Assembly (NCBI GenBank): GCA_013368375.1
Contig: JAACJP010000036.1
Coordinates: 310,001 to 374,000 of the forward strand
Length of the DNA stretch: 64,000 bases
From: Tricholomella constricta
Lineage: Eukaryota > Basidiomycota > Agaricomycetes > Agaricales > Lyophyllaceae
Direction of reading: 5' to 3'
Shown: in pieces, positions 46,414 through 57,182 of the stretch
Position numbering within the stretch: position 1 is the first letter of the stretch
Layout of the letters: the number at the start of each line of letters is the position of its first letter
Program-made: the position numbers and the translations under genes
Notes under the pieces: model-generated
What the model was told of the DNA's origin: nothing
The model's input: the letters and a program-made list of their open reading frames with translations, nothing else
Databases searched by the model: none

Positions 46414-48547
46414 TCAAGCAACACGTCGAATGAAATACGCACCACAGGCTCCACTGCTCGGCCTTGTTGCGAAGATAACCTCGCTCAGCGCCTCGCCTTC
46501 CAAGCCCTTATACGGCGCGTACGTATCCCTGATCTGATCGATAAATGACTGCACTTTATCTTCTGCCACTAATGACACGGTGCATCCACCCCATCCCGCA
46601 CCTACCGATGTAAACTCAGCAAACACACGAGAGGAGATGCGGAAGGCACGCACCAGTGAGTCTACTGCCGTAAGCACCAGCATTCCGCGCTAGCTGCGTG
46701 AGTTCGTTCAACTCGGGACACGAACACTGGAACAATTCGGCGCAGCTCGTCTGAGATTCGTTCATGAGGCGCCCGAGACTCTCGAGCGCGGTGCTGCTTC
46801 CTGAAGACGCTGCAACATCGAGGCAAGTCTGTCTGAATTGGAGGACGCGAAGCGCTTCAGCATAAACGTGCTTTGCGCGTTTGTACAGCTGGAAATGTGT
46901 CGCTTCGACTGCAAACGTCATACATCAACCTCAAATGGACGTTCAGCACACCAGATTCTCCTAAGCGTACCTTCAACCCACGACAGATACACCTCGCCAA
47001 AAACATCCTTCTCCAAACCCGACAACTCAATCATCTCCCGCATCGTCACGCCCAACTCTCCGCCATCCGGTACGTCCTTGGGTCTCAGCACCTCCACCTC
47101 CTTCCCCATCCTCTCCAGCCCCCTTTGGAGCTCCCCAACATCCAGCTCCTCCCCTTTACCCTCCCCAAGAAGTCGTCCCACGACTTCCCGCAGCGTAATG
47201 CGCTCCCGCTCACCTACCGTGACGCCGAGCGCCCCCGCTAAGACCCGCGCGCCGACGAGCGTCTCCACGACGCGCAGGTTGTAGCCGCGTTTCGCACCGA
47301 CGGCTTTGTCCGCGACGACGAGGGAATTGGCGCAGACGAAGACGGATCCGGCGGGGAGGGGGACGGGCGTGGCTTTAAGAGCGGGGAAGAAGGAGATATA
47401 GAGCGCGGAAGAGGCATCGGATATGACGGAGGCGGCTTGGTCCATTCTGCGTGCTGCAGGTCAAAAGTGATCTGTGCGAAGGGGACGAGGTGGCCTTACC
47501 CGCCGCTGTTTACGCCTGGTGGTGAAGCGCAGTCAACTCGTCAAAGTGGGATGTGCCAGGTATCTGAAGGGATGAGCTTACCGACACGCTTCTCATTTTC
47601 CATAGACATCTTCACTAGTTCGCCTTTGGTGAGGTGGTGGACGTCATCAGCTGTCAAGCTTTTGAGTTTTTCGTCGAGCTAGGTTGCGTCATTCGACGAA
47701 GGAAATGGAGGAAGTGTGGTATGGATAACGATACCTTGCCATTGACAGCCAAGAATGCAAGAGTGCTCGCCACTACCATGGCCGCGCTTGATGACAGCCC
47801 AGAGCCTGCTGGGACGGAACCTGTAACCAGCAAATCGACCGGGATCGGAGATTCCGCAGCGTCCGCGTTAGAAGAAGCAGATGAGGAGAAGTAGTGATTC
47901 AGAACTCCCTAAACATTGTACAAGTTTAATTATTGCACGATCGATGAAGACAGAAACACACATAATAGCCCGCTTTGACGTAGCTCTCCCATCTCAGTTC
48001 TTGGGTGTTGATGTCCAGGTGCCAGCCTTCAACATGTATCTCACCCTCTCCCACTTCCTTAGAAGACGACTGCTTTCTCGCAGGTGCGAACTCTTGCCGA
48101 GTGTACTTGGTATGCAGATTCTCTGCGATCACACTCCCAGGCGAGTGGTGTGTCTCTTGTGTCGGTAAGGAGGCTGGTACGGAACGCGGCCCACAAGCGA
48201 TCAAGATATCGCGCTCTATAGCTGCGGGTAGAACTCCAAACAATGCATAATCGATATGCTCGCCTGTTATCAACAGTTCACATCGGCGTACAGAACGATC
48301 ATGATGCAAAAGCACCGACCGATCAAACTGGTAGAAAGACTCAGCTCACGACAAAGAGATCGGCTATATCTGTAACTCACTTGACACGCCCCGGTGCTCG
48401 TGCAATATACGCAGGCTTCCGTCCAAACCTCTTTCGAAACTCCTCGGCAAGGTCATTCCACCGCACCGAATGGTTGAGTGAAGTACCTAGATTGTTATAC
48501 AGATCTGTAAGATTGGTATACACTGGTATGGGTCGCTGAGCAGCCAT
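46414..48547 (-). CDS. GAL1: Galactokinase
   Basis: GHMP-family kinase that phosphorylates galactose to galactose-1-phosphate, first step of the Leloir pathway, cytosolic. The ATG at 48547 gives MAAQRPIPVYTNLTDLYNNL. Exon 1 (48547-48381) ends in APGRV plus two bases of Asn; an 8-nt exon (48327-48320, TTTGATCG) and the next exon starting GCGAGCAT complete the signature GRVNLIGEHIDY. The ATP-binding GHMP motif PAGSGLSSSAAM lies at about 47785-47820, and GAYGSRLTGAGWGGCTVSLV near the C-terminus is the third GHMP motif. Ends IRRVA. No other GAL gene is adjacent. A transposon sits 139 bp upstream of the start, probably within the promoter. Confidence 0.93.
48320..48327 (-). other. 8-nt microexon of GAL1
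   Basis: Acceptor TTCTACCAG, exon TTTGATCG, donor GTCGGT. It supplies one base of Asn, all of Leu and Ile, and one base of Gly of NLIGE. Without it the frame hits stops and the signature is broken. Confidence 0.8.
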
Positions 48548-48685
48548 GGCTGATATGAATCAATTTGCAAGATGAATTGGTCGAATAAAAGCTGCAGAAC
48601 GGCGCGGAGGGTCCACCAGCTGGCCATGTGACTGATGGCTTGAGGAAACCATACGACGGACCGGAAAAATATCGAGAATGCGCTT

Positions 48686-48694
48686 CTCGGACGA
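48686..48694. repeat. Target-site duplication, left copy
   Basis: CTCGGACGA, identical to 49605-49613 on the same strand, directly abutting the foldback element. Confidence 0.9.
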
Positions 48695-49604
48695 CAGGCT
48701 CCTAAAACCAGCACGCTCGTACCGCTCGATTTCGCACATCAGAACTGCCACGCAATGTATTATATGTAAAAATTTATCTTATCTTATCCAGCCAAACATG
48801 AACAATTTTCTATCCAAACAAACAAAAGGAAGGCTCAAACTCGCGGTAGAGCGGCTGGCAAAAATGGGATTCGGGGATCCCGGCGTTCTCGAATAAACCC
48901 TACCGTAGGTGCTAGGTAACTCGTCGCTTAGCCATTTACAACGCACGAATAAACATTCCCACAATCGAGACCTGGACCCTTTAATCAGACATTTGTGACA
49001 TTGACGAGAGGTGTACTATCCTTCGACATGCGCGTCGACATGCGCGAGGACACATTGTTCCCGTTTTGTTGGGAGCAGAACATGTGCCGTGTAAGTGCTC
49101 TTCTTTGTCCTGTGGGCCCAGGCTGTCAAGCAAAGAAAATAACTGGGGATAAAATACTGAATATATCACTATGGCTGTAAATTTCGTTGTACAGAAGGCC
49201 GACGAGGACTTTCGGCATTATGTTATTGGCTTGTGAGATTTTCAAGAGTAGGTAATCCAGTGTTTGTGAGTTGAGTCGACGGATACACCTCTCGTCAATG
49301 TCACAAATGTCTGATTAAAGGGTCCAGGTCTCGATTGTGGGAATGTTTATTCGTGCGTTGTAAATGGCTAAGCGACGAGTTACCTAGCACCTACGGTAGG
49401 GTTTATTCGAGAACGCCGGGATCCCCGAATCCCATTTTTGCCAGCCGCTCTACCGCGAGTTTGAGCCTTCCTTTTGTTTGTTTGGATAGAAAATTGTTCA
49501 TGTTTGGCTGGATAAGATAAGATAAGTTTTTACATATAATACATTGCGTGGCAGTTCTGATATGCGAAATCAAGCGGTACGAGCGTGCTGGTTTTAGGAG
49601 CCTG
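48695..49604. mobile_element. 910-bp foldback element, non-autonomous Mutator-like (MULE) candidate
   Basis: Terminal inverted repeats of 321 bp (48695-49015 and 49284-49604), equal in length and nearly identical with a few substitutions, around a unique 268-bp core. The ends are CAGGCTCCTAAAACC and its complement. The insertion is bounded by a 9-bp direct repeat CTCGGACGA (48686-48694 and 49605-49613), the duplication size typical of Mutator-like transposases. No transposase fits inside, so it must move in trans. The mirrored 61-codon frames in the two arms are by-products of the inverted repeat. Confidence 0.9.
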
Positions 49605-49613
49605 CTCGGACGA
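49605..49613. repeat. Target-site duplication, right copy
   Basis: CTCGGACGA, identical to 48686-48694. Confidence 0.9.
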
Positions 49614-49716
49614 TAAAATTGCTCGCAGCCAACAAACTGTACTACAGCTAAGGCTTTAAGCCACCTTTAAGGCCTAAGGCCTAAGGTTCAAGCCCACAAA
49701 AGGATCAGCCAAGGCG

Positions 49717-49820
49717 GGGAAGTCCGAGACGTCCTCCTTCCTCCTCCTGGACCCTTTTTTCTTCGGTCCTGGACGAGGCCCGACAAAAAGGGTCCGGGAG
49801 GAGGACGTCTCGGACTTCCC
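49717..49820. repeat. Imperfect inverted repeat, about 36-44 bp arms
   Basis: GGGAAGTCCGAGACGTCCTC (49717-49736 and on to about 49760) pairs with the complement at about 49785-49820, separated by a short G/C-rich loop. An RNA would fold to a long stem. It lies about 210 bp upstream of the F-box ATG. A stretch rich in TTAAGGCC/CCTAAGG palindromes precedes it (about 49645-49690). Confidence 0.8.
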
Positions 49821-50031
49821 GGCTGCGCTCCCTTTGACTATTGGGATCAGCGTTTCAAGTCTCATTCTCACTATCTCGACAAATTTTCATCATCAACTAC
49901 TGTCTTATCTTACCATTGTCGTCCTTACCTTGATTTTTCACGAACCACCAACGAGGTTGGCAGTGAACGATCGTCTTTGCTCAGTATGACTTTCTAATAT
50001 CTTCCTTCATAGGTGACCGCAGGACGTTACA

Positions 50032-51714
50032 ATGGACTCACCATTCCTTGATCGATTGAATACGAATTACAATGCCACCACACGCGAAATCCACCAGATC
50101 CGTCAGATCATATCCGAAGCATTGCTAGAGCGTTCACGCATTGACGACGAAATCGAAAAGCTTCGCCTTAGGCAGAAAGAGATTGACGAATACGTGAGCG
50201 GACATCGCACCATAGTGTCCCCTTTCCGTCGACTTCCAGTCGAGCTGATTCAAAGGGTGTTCGTACACACTCTTCCTCCGCATAACTCGGTCATGAGCGC
50301 GAAAGAGGCGCCTATGCTGCTAGGACGCGTTTGTAGTTCGTGGCGGCATATGTCGCTCTCTACTCCACTGCTATGGTCTTCCCTCCATCTCCGAGTTCCC
50401 GTCAACCTTAGGCGCGATGTCTCCCTGCAAACTCGATATGGTGATGCGGTCGCGGCTTGGTTGAGCCGTTCCGGAGATCTTCCACTTTCCATCTCATTTG
50501 TCGAAGGTGGCGACGATCGCGATGGCTGGTTTGATTACCGGTACAAAGAGCGCACGGAGCGCCCGTCGTATCTTTTGAATGTTTTGCTTGGCTTCTCGAG
50601 CCGTTGGAAGCATTTGAACTTCAAGCTTATACACAGGTACCAGAAAACCTTTTCGCGTCTGTCGGAGACCGACACACCGCTATTGGAAACAGTGGCTTTG
50701 GAGGTCACATGCTGTGTCGAAAGCTTCGTGGGCCCTCATTCCTTATCTTTCCTCGGTACACCATCCCTGAAATCGCTATCCATCGATCACTCTGAATTAT
50801 CGACGCCTTCCGCTCTGCCTGTGCGCTGGGAAAACCTTACCAAAATTCACTTTGCGCAAAATACCAGGCTTAAAGAGGCCATGATTATCCTGCGCAAGTG
50901 CTCACGCTTGGTCGCCTGTGCCCTAGCGCTGGAATTCGATGGTCTTGTCCCAAACGGGGTGCTCGAGCATGCTGTCTATCTGCCATACTTGGAAACACTG
51001 CGAGTGATCGCCGTACCGGACTTAAATCTCCTGGCTTCGGACCCGGTGACCTATTCAGAAAATGCCGCGCGGTTCCTCGAAGCCATTCATTCTCCTAAGC
51101 TTCGACACCTTCATTTCTCTACAGGGGACAGGGTATTGAGTCATACAGTCATCACATCCTTCCTCGAGAGGCAGAAGGTCGATATTCACAGCTTATCATT
51201 CATCGTTGGGCGGGATCAAACAGCTTCATTACTTGCAAACCTCGAATCGGTTCCATCGATACAACTTCTTCATATTGATGGCAAACCGTCCTATGACAAT
51301 TCATGGGACGTATATGAAGTATTGCCTCCAATCTTGAATGAAGTCTTCTTCGCGCAGATCACCCCGACAGTCTCCGCCTCCTCGCAAAGATATCTCCTTC
51401 CTTATCTGAAGGATGTAGATTTCCGTCTCCAAAATTCGAGCGAGGTCACAGACGAAACAATCCTGCGATTCATTCTAGCCAGGACGAGTGGCGCGCCGGA
51501 TGGAGTTTCTTGTTTGAGACGCGCACATTTTACATTTGGACGCGTGCAAGGCATTGATATTTTACCTAGACTGCAGTCGGTAATCGAAGAGGGTCTTGAA
51601 ATTCGACTGACCTATGAGGCAAACATCGATGATAACCCGCCAAGGGCCCCTTTCGATCCCTGTTCTGACATGGAATTTGCTGAGAATCGTGACGAATGGA
51701 TGCCTGGATTTTAA
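50032..51714 (+). CDS. F-box protein with N-terminal coiled coil, 560 aa, intronless
   Basis: Substrate-receptor-like subunit of an SCF ubiquitin ligase. One exon. Residues ~5-60 form a coiled coil (IHQIRQIISEALLERSRIDD, EKLRLRQKEIDEYV). The F-box follows: SPFRRLPVELIQRVFVHTLP ... LGRVCSSWRHMSLSTPLLWS, the standard mushroom form. The remaining ~420 residues are irregular leucine-rich repeats (PLLETVALEVTCC, LKSLSIDHSELST, LETLRVIAVPDLN). Lineage-expanded, fast-evolving family in Agaricomycetes; remnants of related genes lie at 33.2 kb and possibly 19-20 kb. Target unknown. Confidence 0.93.
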   Translation: MDSPFLDRLNTNYNATTREIHQIRQIISEALLERSRIDDEIEKLRLRQKEIDEYVSGHRTIVSPFRRLPVELIQRVFVHTLPPHNSVMSAKEAPMLLGRVCSSWRHMSLSTPLLWSSLHLRVPVNLRRDVSLQTRYGDAVAAWLSRSGDLPLSISFVEGGDDRDGWFDYRYKERTERPSYLLNVLLGFSSRWKHLNFKLIHRYQKTFSRLSETDTPLLETVALEVTCCVESFVGPHSLSFLGTPSLKSLSIDHSELSTPSALPVRWENLTKIHFAQNTRLKEAMIILRKCSRLVACALALEFDGLVPNGVLEHAVYLPYLETLRVIAVPDLNLLASDPVTYSENAARFLEAIHSPKLRHLHFSTGDRVLSHTVITSFLERQKVDIHSLSFIVGRDQTASLLANLESVPSIQLLHIDGKPSYDNSWDVYEVLPPILNEVFFAQITPTVSASSQRYLLPYLKDVDFRLQNSSEVTDETILRFILARTSGAPDGVSCLRRAHFTFGRVQGIDILPRLQSVIEEGLEIRLTYEANIDDNPPRAPFDPCSDMEFAENRDEWMPGF

Positions 51715-52156
51715 ATCTCCTCATGAGTGCAGTAAGTTGATTGAACACTCCTGCGAAGTTATTGTGCTCATCATTCAAACACCAGCCGTTTAGCAAGAAT
51801 GACCGTTTATGGATCTCAGGCGCAAAGAATACTATTACAGTCATAGCACTTCGTTATGAGAAGAAGTCGCTTTCAGTTTCGCGTTCACTTTATATTTACC
51901 CCTTTATGACGGTTCATACTTTCAACTTCCGAGTCATATCTTGAAGAAACAGTCAACAAGGCTTGTCCAGATTGAATCGTTTCAATCGGTTGGAATGGCA
52001 AATCGAGACTATAGAATCTTATTCCTTCTCTTGCAGCACATATCATAAATATTCAGTGGCGATTCCTTTCAACGACGACAACTTAAAAAAGAATAATTAA
52101 TCCCTCTTAATATCATGCGGTCTTTTACTTCCTACAGCCTCTTCACTTGAAAGATG
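51715..52156. other. Convergent intergenic region, no gene seen
   Basis: Between the F-box stop and the stop of the next minus-strand gene. Confidence 0.6.
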
Positions 52157-52999
52157 CTAGTTTTCCTCCACAATCTCATCAGATCTTGAGGTCGTTCGAT
52201 AAGATCCAGACACCTGATTTCGCTGCGCATCAACCATCGCTGCAAAAGGATTCTTGGATTTGAATCGAGGGCGTCCGGCATCCGTAGTACTTTCCATGGC
52301 AGGTGGGGTGGAAGGATGCCTAAAGGACTGCTTTGGCTGGGCTTGGAAGAGGTCTGACTGCGCACCTCCGGGGCTTACCTGGAGAGTGGTCCCGACTGCG
52401 GACGTTCCAAGCCCGGAGGCTGTGCAGCCGAGGTCCTCGCCTGATACGCGTATTGTTCTTCGTCTTCGTCTTCCTCCTCCTCCTCCTCCTCCAACCTGGC
52501 TTCAGATCTAAAACTGTATTGCCCGTATTGCTTGTCGAAGGGCTGATCCGCCATCATTCTTTGAAAAGGCGAGGCTTTCTGATGCGCGATCTGTTCTTTA
52601 CGAACTCGATCTTTCTCTGTATCTCTGTCCGCAGGGTGTCCGTGTTTGTCCATTGATCGAATCGAAGTTAGTGATCGTCCAGTGTGAGGCTCGGATACAG
52701 ATATCGATCACCTTTCTTAATGAAGGAAGCGGCGTAGGTAGGCGCGTTTTGAGTGCGAAAAGAGTAATTCTTGTCTGTGAACGCGTAAATACAACCATAG
52801 ATGGAATAGGAATAAGACTGAATAACGCACATGTACGGCCGACCCTCGTTGATGAGTCGTTGTTGGAATCCTTGGTCGTGTTGACTGTCGTATTGTTGGA
52901 GTCCTGATTATGTACGCTGTTTTTGTACACATTTCCGTTGACGTTGCTGAACTCTCCATTGTGGATGGTAACACCCTGGGCTCCTTCAAAGAAAGGCAT
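52157..52999 (-). CDS. Small MPFFEGAQ-type basidiomycete protein with Asn/Thr-rich N-terminus
   Basis: The ATG at 52999 gives MPFFEGAQGVTIHNGEFSNV followed by an Asn/Thr/Asp-rich stretch, an N-terminus seen repeatedly in mushroom-specific proteins. Later exons carry DKHGHPADRDTEKDRVRKEQ, a glutamate run from a CCT repeat (about 52466-52492 on the + strand), and, after GPLSR, a final exon ending PFAAMVDAQRNQVSGSYRTT...DEIVEEN with TAG at 52157-52159. The junction between the first two blocks is uncertain. Hydrophilic, no membrane helix, function unknown. Confidence 0.65.
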
Positions 53000-54219
53000 G
53001 ATGGATGAGTTTCTGATTGTGATGGTGGATATATAACTGTACTAGGGCCTTGAGCGCTTGGGTCAGGGTCATGTGCTGTGAGACGTCAATCAAAGGCAAG
53101 AGCCGATGCCACATCGTACGGCGAAGGGGGAGGAAGAGGAGAAAAAATGTGCAGGCAGATGTCGAGCCTTACACGTGGGCTTCTGTAGGCGCCTGTATAA
53201 TAGTAAGTAGTCGGGTACAGTTCTCGCTCTTCGAGAACCACTTCAGTTGAATGGACAAGGGTGACTGGTTGTTCGAAGTCAGTCATCATTTCCTCACCCC
53301 AAGTGATCTGGAACCACGCAAGAGTCCAGAGTCCAGGGCAGAATGCTCGAAAATTCGAAAACCTTGCAACACGAGGGAGTCGGAGGTTGACACAATTTTT
53401 GATCTGCACAGACACAGAAACAGGTCAATTGCGGATTGATGATAATTACCCACCCGAAAAAGGAAAGATGTCCTGAGTCTTTCATTTGAGCCTTGAGGCC
53501 TTCGCCTGGCCATCTTCGCGATAAAGTGCTGTATCTGGAGTGCTCTACAGATCGGAGGAACGACTGATGGTGTATGTCCCGGAGAGATCTGGGAAGACAG
53601 CTGTAGATGCTCCAAAGTGCACCGTGAGAAACAAAGATTCAGCAAGCCAAGTTCAAACCGCAAGGTACTGCTCGTCTTGACCACGGAAACATACTTGGAC
53701 GATGGCGAGTGGGCTTCAAAGCTCAGTACTCAGTGGTCCCTGGTGGAGACGACTCGGAAGTTGATACAATTGGTGGAAACGCAAACTATATCAATGACAA
53801 CAGGTGAGTAAGGCTCTATCATTATCATCGATAGCTCAACGGCATCTTGTCAGAATTCCTGTTAACAGAGCTCAAAGCTAGATTTGTACTGCAGTAATCG
53901 CGATATTGAATTTGGGTAAGTGGTTGCGATGTTCTGTGGGATGTTGGATAAGTATCTGTGGGGGGTTATTCAGAATAACACCACCCATGAGAGTGTACCC
54001 TATTTCGGCAGCTCCCGTCGAGACTAGCTTCGAGTCAGGCACACATTGGGCACAGCCCGCTCACGATTACAGAGCGGGTAAACGGATGGTGTCTGCCCAA
54101 TTGACTCATTTACAGAGTAAGCTTCCGTTCAGCCGCCTCAAGGCGCCTTTTGCGTTTCCTACTTAAATCGACCCTCGATAGCTCCAATTTCAACTTCATT
54201 ACCACGAGCACCTCCTTCA
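53000..54219. other. Gene-poor stretch
   Basis: A 132-codon minus frame (53286-53684) and overlapping plus frames show no domain I recognise. The last ~100 bp are presumably the promoter of the hydrolase-like gene. Confidence 0.4.
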
Positions 54220-55618
54220 ATGGACGCGCCTGTAAACTTCCTTTGCATGGTGAGTGCCAATCTGTCCTTTAAGCGCTTGCATGCCGACAAGTTGGCTTAT
54301 TGTCCTCGCATAGTATCTGTTCTTGGGGCAGAAATATCTCGTTTATCCAGCGGCATACGAGCCGCGTCCATATGGTCTTTTTGCCGGTAATTATTGCCAC
54401 CTTCTTGCGGGCACCGTAATTTTGGCTAACTTCAACTCTCAGGCAGAACTTCAACCGGCAATCTTTCTTATGACAAGCTCACAGTAACGACACCCGACGG
54501 AGTCAAATTGGCTTGTTTTGTTTTTGCCCACACAGAGGAGTCACTTGTCAAGGACTGGACAACACACGACAGTATTGCAGATGATTTGGACTTTTTTAAT
54601 AGGGAACATCCCGAATACCCCAAGATCACTGAGGCTGCGTCAAAGGCGCGCGCGACGATCATCTATTATCATAAGACTCTTGACCGCGCGGTAGCAAACC
54701 TTTGCCACGCGGCGAGTCTCTTCAAGTTGGGATATAATGTTGTCGTTGCCGAATATCGCGGGTATGTTTTCCTGGATGGCTGCTACTTGAGTACTTTACT
54801 TCTACTCATGATAATAGGTTTGGCGAGTCGGAGGGAGGCAAGGCTAACGAGAAAGGTCCGTGCTCATTTACGTCTATGTACGACTTCTCATGCTAAATTC
54901 CTTCCACTCAAGGTCTAAGGATTGATGGCCAAGCCGTCTTTGATACGGTACTCAGAGATCCATACCTCTCAAAAACGCATCTGGTACTTAGCCCTCTAAA
55001 ATGTCCTGCGTTATCCTGAGTATAATTATATTTCTAGGTTCTGTACGGTTCAGCAGTGGGGGGCGCTGTTGCGATCGATGTTGCCAGTCGAAACCCATCC
55101 AGGGTAAAGCTTTTCTTTAACTCCTTTATATGGTCTCTATCAATCGGGACCTCCACAGGTGTCACGCGTGATAGTTGCCAATACCTTCACCTCCATTCCA
55201 TCCGCTTTGCGTCATAATCTTCCGATTCTAGGTCATCTCCTTTGCATCTTCAGTGTTAATCAGTGGAATTCGGGGAAACGGCTGAAGCACATCCCTGTAA
55301 CGACCCCGATACTGATGTTAAGTGCGAGAAGGGATCGCATCGTAAATTATCGTTCGATGGAGGCCCTTTGGGAGGCAGCGCAGCACCGCGGAGAGCAGGA
55401 TGCGTCTGATGACTCGAAGCCCAGGCCTGTCAATGATGTCTTCAAACCTTTCTTTTCCGCTGGACATGGTGAGTCAATCAAACTGAATTCGGCATGGGCG
55501 TCCTAAATAAGAGTCACGTGTAGAGAGCCTCGAATATAGACATGACTATTGGAAGATTGTTGATGACTTTCTAAAGGACTTGGAGGACGCCCCGCCGGTG
55601 CCCAAGTCAGATAGCTGA
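54220..55618 (+). CDS. BEM46/ABHD-like alpha/beta-hydrolase fold protein, probably catalytically dead
   Basis: The ATG at 54220 opens MDAPVNFLCM|YLFLGQKYLVYPA, a membrane-proximal N-terminus as in BEM46 proteins. Spliced blocks read LTVTTPDGVKLACFVF, IIYYH, KLGYNVVVAEYRGFGESEG, VLYGSAVGGAVAIDVASRNP, PILMLSARRDRIVN and SLEYRHDYWKIVDDFL. Fold and order match BEM46/ABHD13. The nucleophile elbow is G-S-A-V-G-G where active relatives have G-x-S-x-G-G, so alanine sits at the nucleophile position, and the oxyanion HGN motif is replaced by HKT. The acid Asp and the His appear kept. A pseudoenzyme or scaffold role is inferred. Confidence 0.82.
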
Positions 55619-57182
55619 AGGTTGAAAGCCTGGACAATGAGGGCCACGTCATGCTCACCATCCAACGTCTATCGCTGGAACGATTTCTGTTACATAGTTA
55701 TATTTGCCTAGCGCAGCATACTTTCCGTTTGGTACCACTTTTCTTGATCATCCATCATCCACATGTCATCACTGCGCCTCACGACTAAATCCTGGAAACA
55801 CGGACTTTGCTTTTTTTGCTTTTGAACGACATGAAATTTCAATGTCTGATTTCCTTCCCAGTTGGTACATACTTATTGGAACAGGGCATTGGGTGATGCA
55901 TCTGCAAGACCAGCTGCATGTCCCCATTCTGAATTACTTATCTCTTGCATGAATTGGACTCTGTGCCAAAGTGAGGCTGCCTTGGGGACATGGTGTTGGC
56001 TGACAGCACATAATGTTAGAATTTATATATGCCACAAGAGAATAAGTCCGAGTGTGATTGCCTTGCTCACCAGGACAAGGACAATAACAAGAAGGTACCT
56101 CCGAGGATATAAGCACTTAGGCATCTTCGAATAAGACATCTTGTTTTGATGATGGAATGGGGCATCCGATGTCATCATGATTCTCGCTGCCGTGGAAGGA
56201 GCTCAGAGTGCCGAGGAAGAAACTGGAAGAAAGCAAGCGAAGATTTACAGGGAAGTACATAGGAGCTTCGCAAGAGTCCGCCTCGCGAGGGCAGAAGCGC
56301 GGCATGACGTAAGTGACACTTGACGTGTCGAATGGAGTCCACCGAAAGCTTTCCTACTAGGGCGCGATCATCGATTGAATGGTCTGGGGCGCTTAGCACA
56401 ATGTCTGAGCGTGAGCGTGTCTAGGCCAGTGAAGATTACCCCTTTCATGAGAGGAATGGGCAAAATATGTCAAGCGTAGCTTGGCGAAACTAGCCAGGAG
56501 GACGGGCACCTGACGTATGACATTGTACACAAAAGCAGATAGGACGTGTGTGACAAATAGATAGTTTGAGTGCGCACGGCTTGAGCACGACCATAAGCCA
56601 AAGGACAAGAGTTGGGTGACAATGTGCAAACCGCATGCCACAGGAATCGTGATTCAAGTTCGCGTTTGTCACAAACGCGATGCTCCATCGGAAACGGAGC
56701 ATGTGAACACATTTCGCGATGTCCGACAGCCTCGAGGCGTCCTCCGCAGTAAGTCCACAATAAGGCCGTCGGTCTCAGCATCTCGCAGTGAATCAGAAGA
56801 GCCCATGTAGGATATCGTCCGCTGAGTACATCAGAAAAGAGATGCATGGCTTTCCAAGTAGGGGCATTTCAAGGAATTCATCGGCCATGCCATCTCCCGG
56901 ACCGATGCCGGCAATAACACACCCAGAAGCAAGATTTTTGGGGACATAGTCAGAAGGAAAATCAAGAGCCTCTGAAAACAAAGATGGAAAAGCCCATATC
57001 TAAGTAGAAGAGATTGGTTGGCGTTGTCGCCGTTGTCGGGGATGCATGAACGCCAAGAAAATCCGAACCTGACATCCGCGGCAGTAACTGGCACGTGATC
57101 ACTGTACTACACCTCCTTGAGTCCTTCCGAAGTTCTTTGTCCACACACCGCCATCTCTTGTCAACCTTGCACTGTAGCCGCG
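55619..57182. other. 1.6-kb gene-poor region
   Basis: Many overlapping short frames on both strands, none with a recognisable domain. Confidence 0.45.

Noticed and set aside
48779..49520. Two identical 61-codon frames on opposite strands as a duplicated gene
   Set aside because: They lie in the mirrored arms of the foldback transposon, have no conserved domain and are explained by the inverted repeat.
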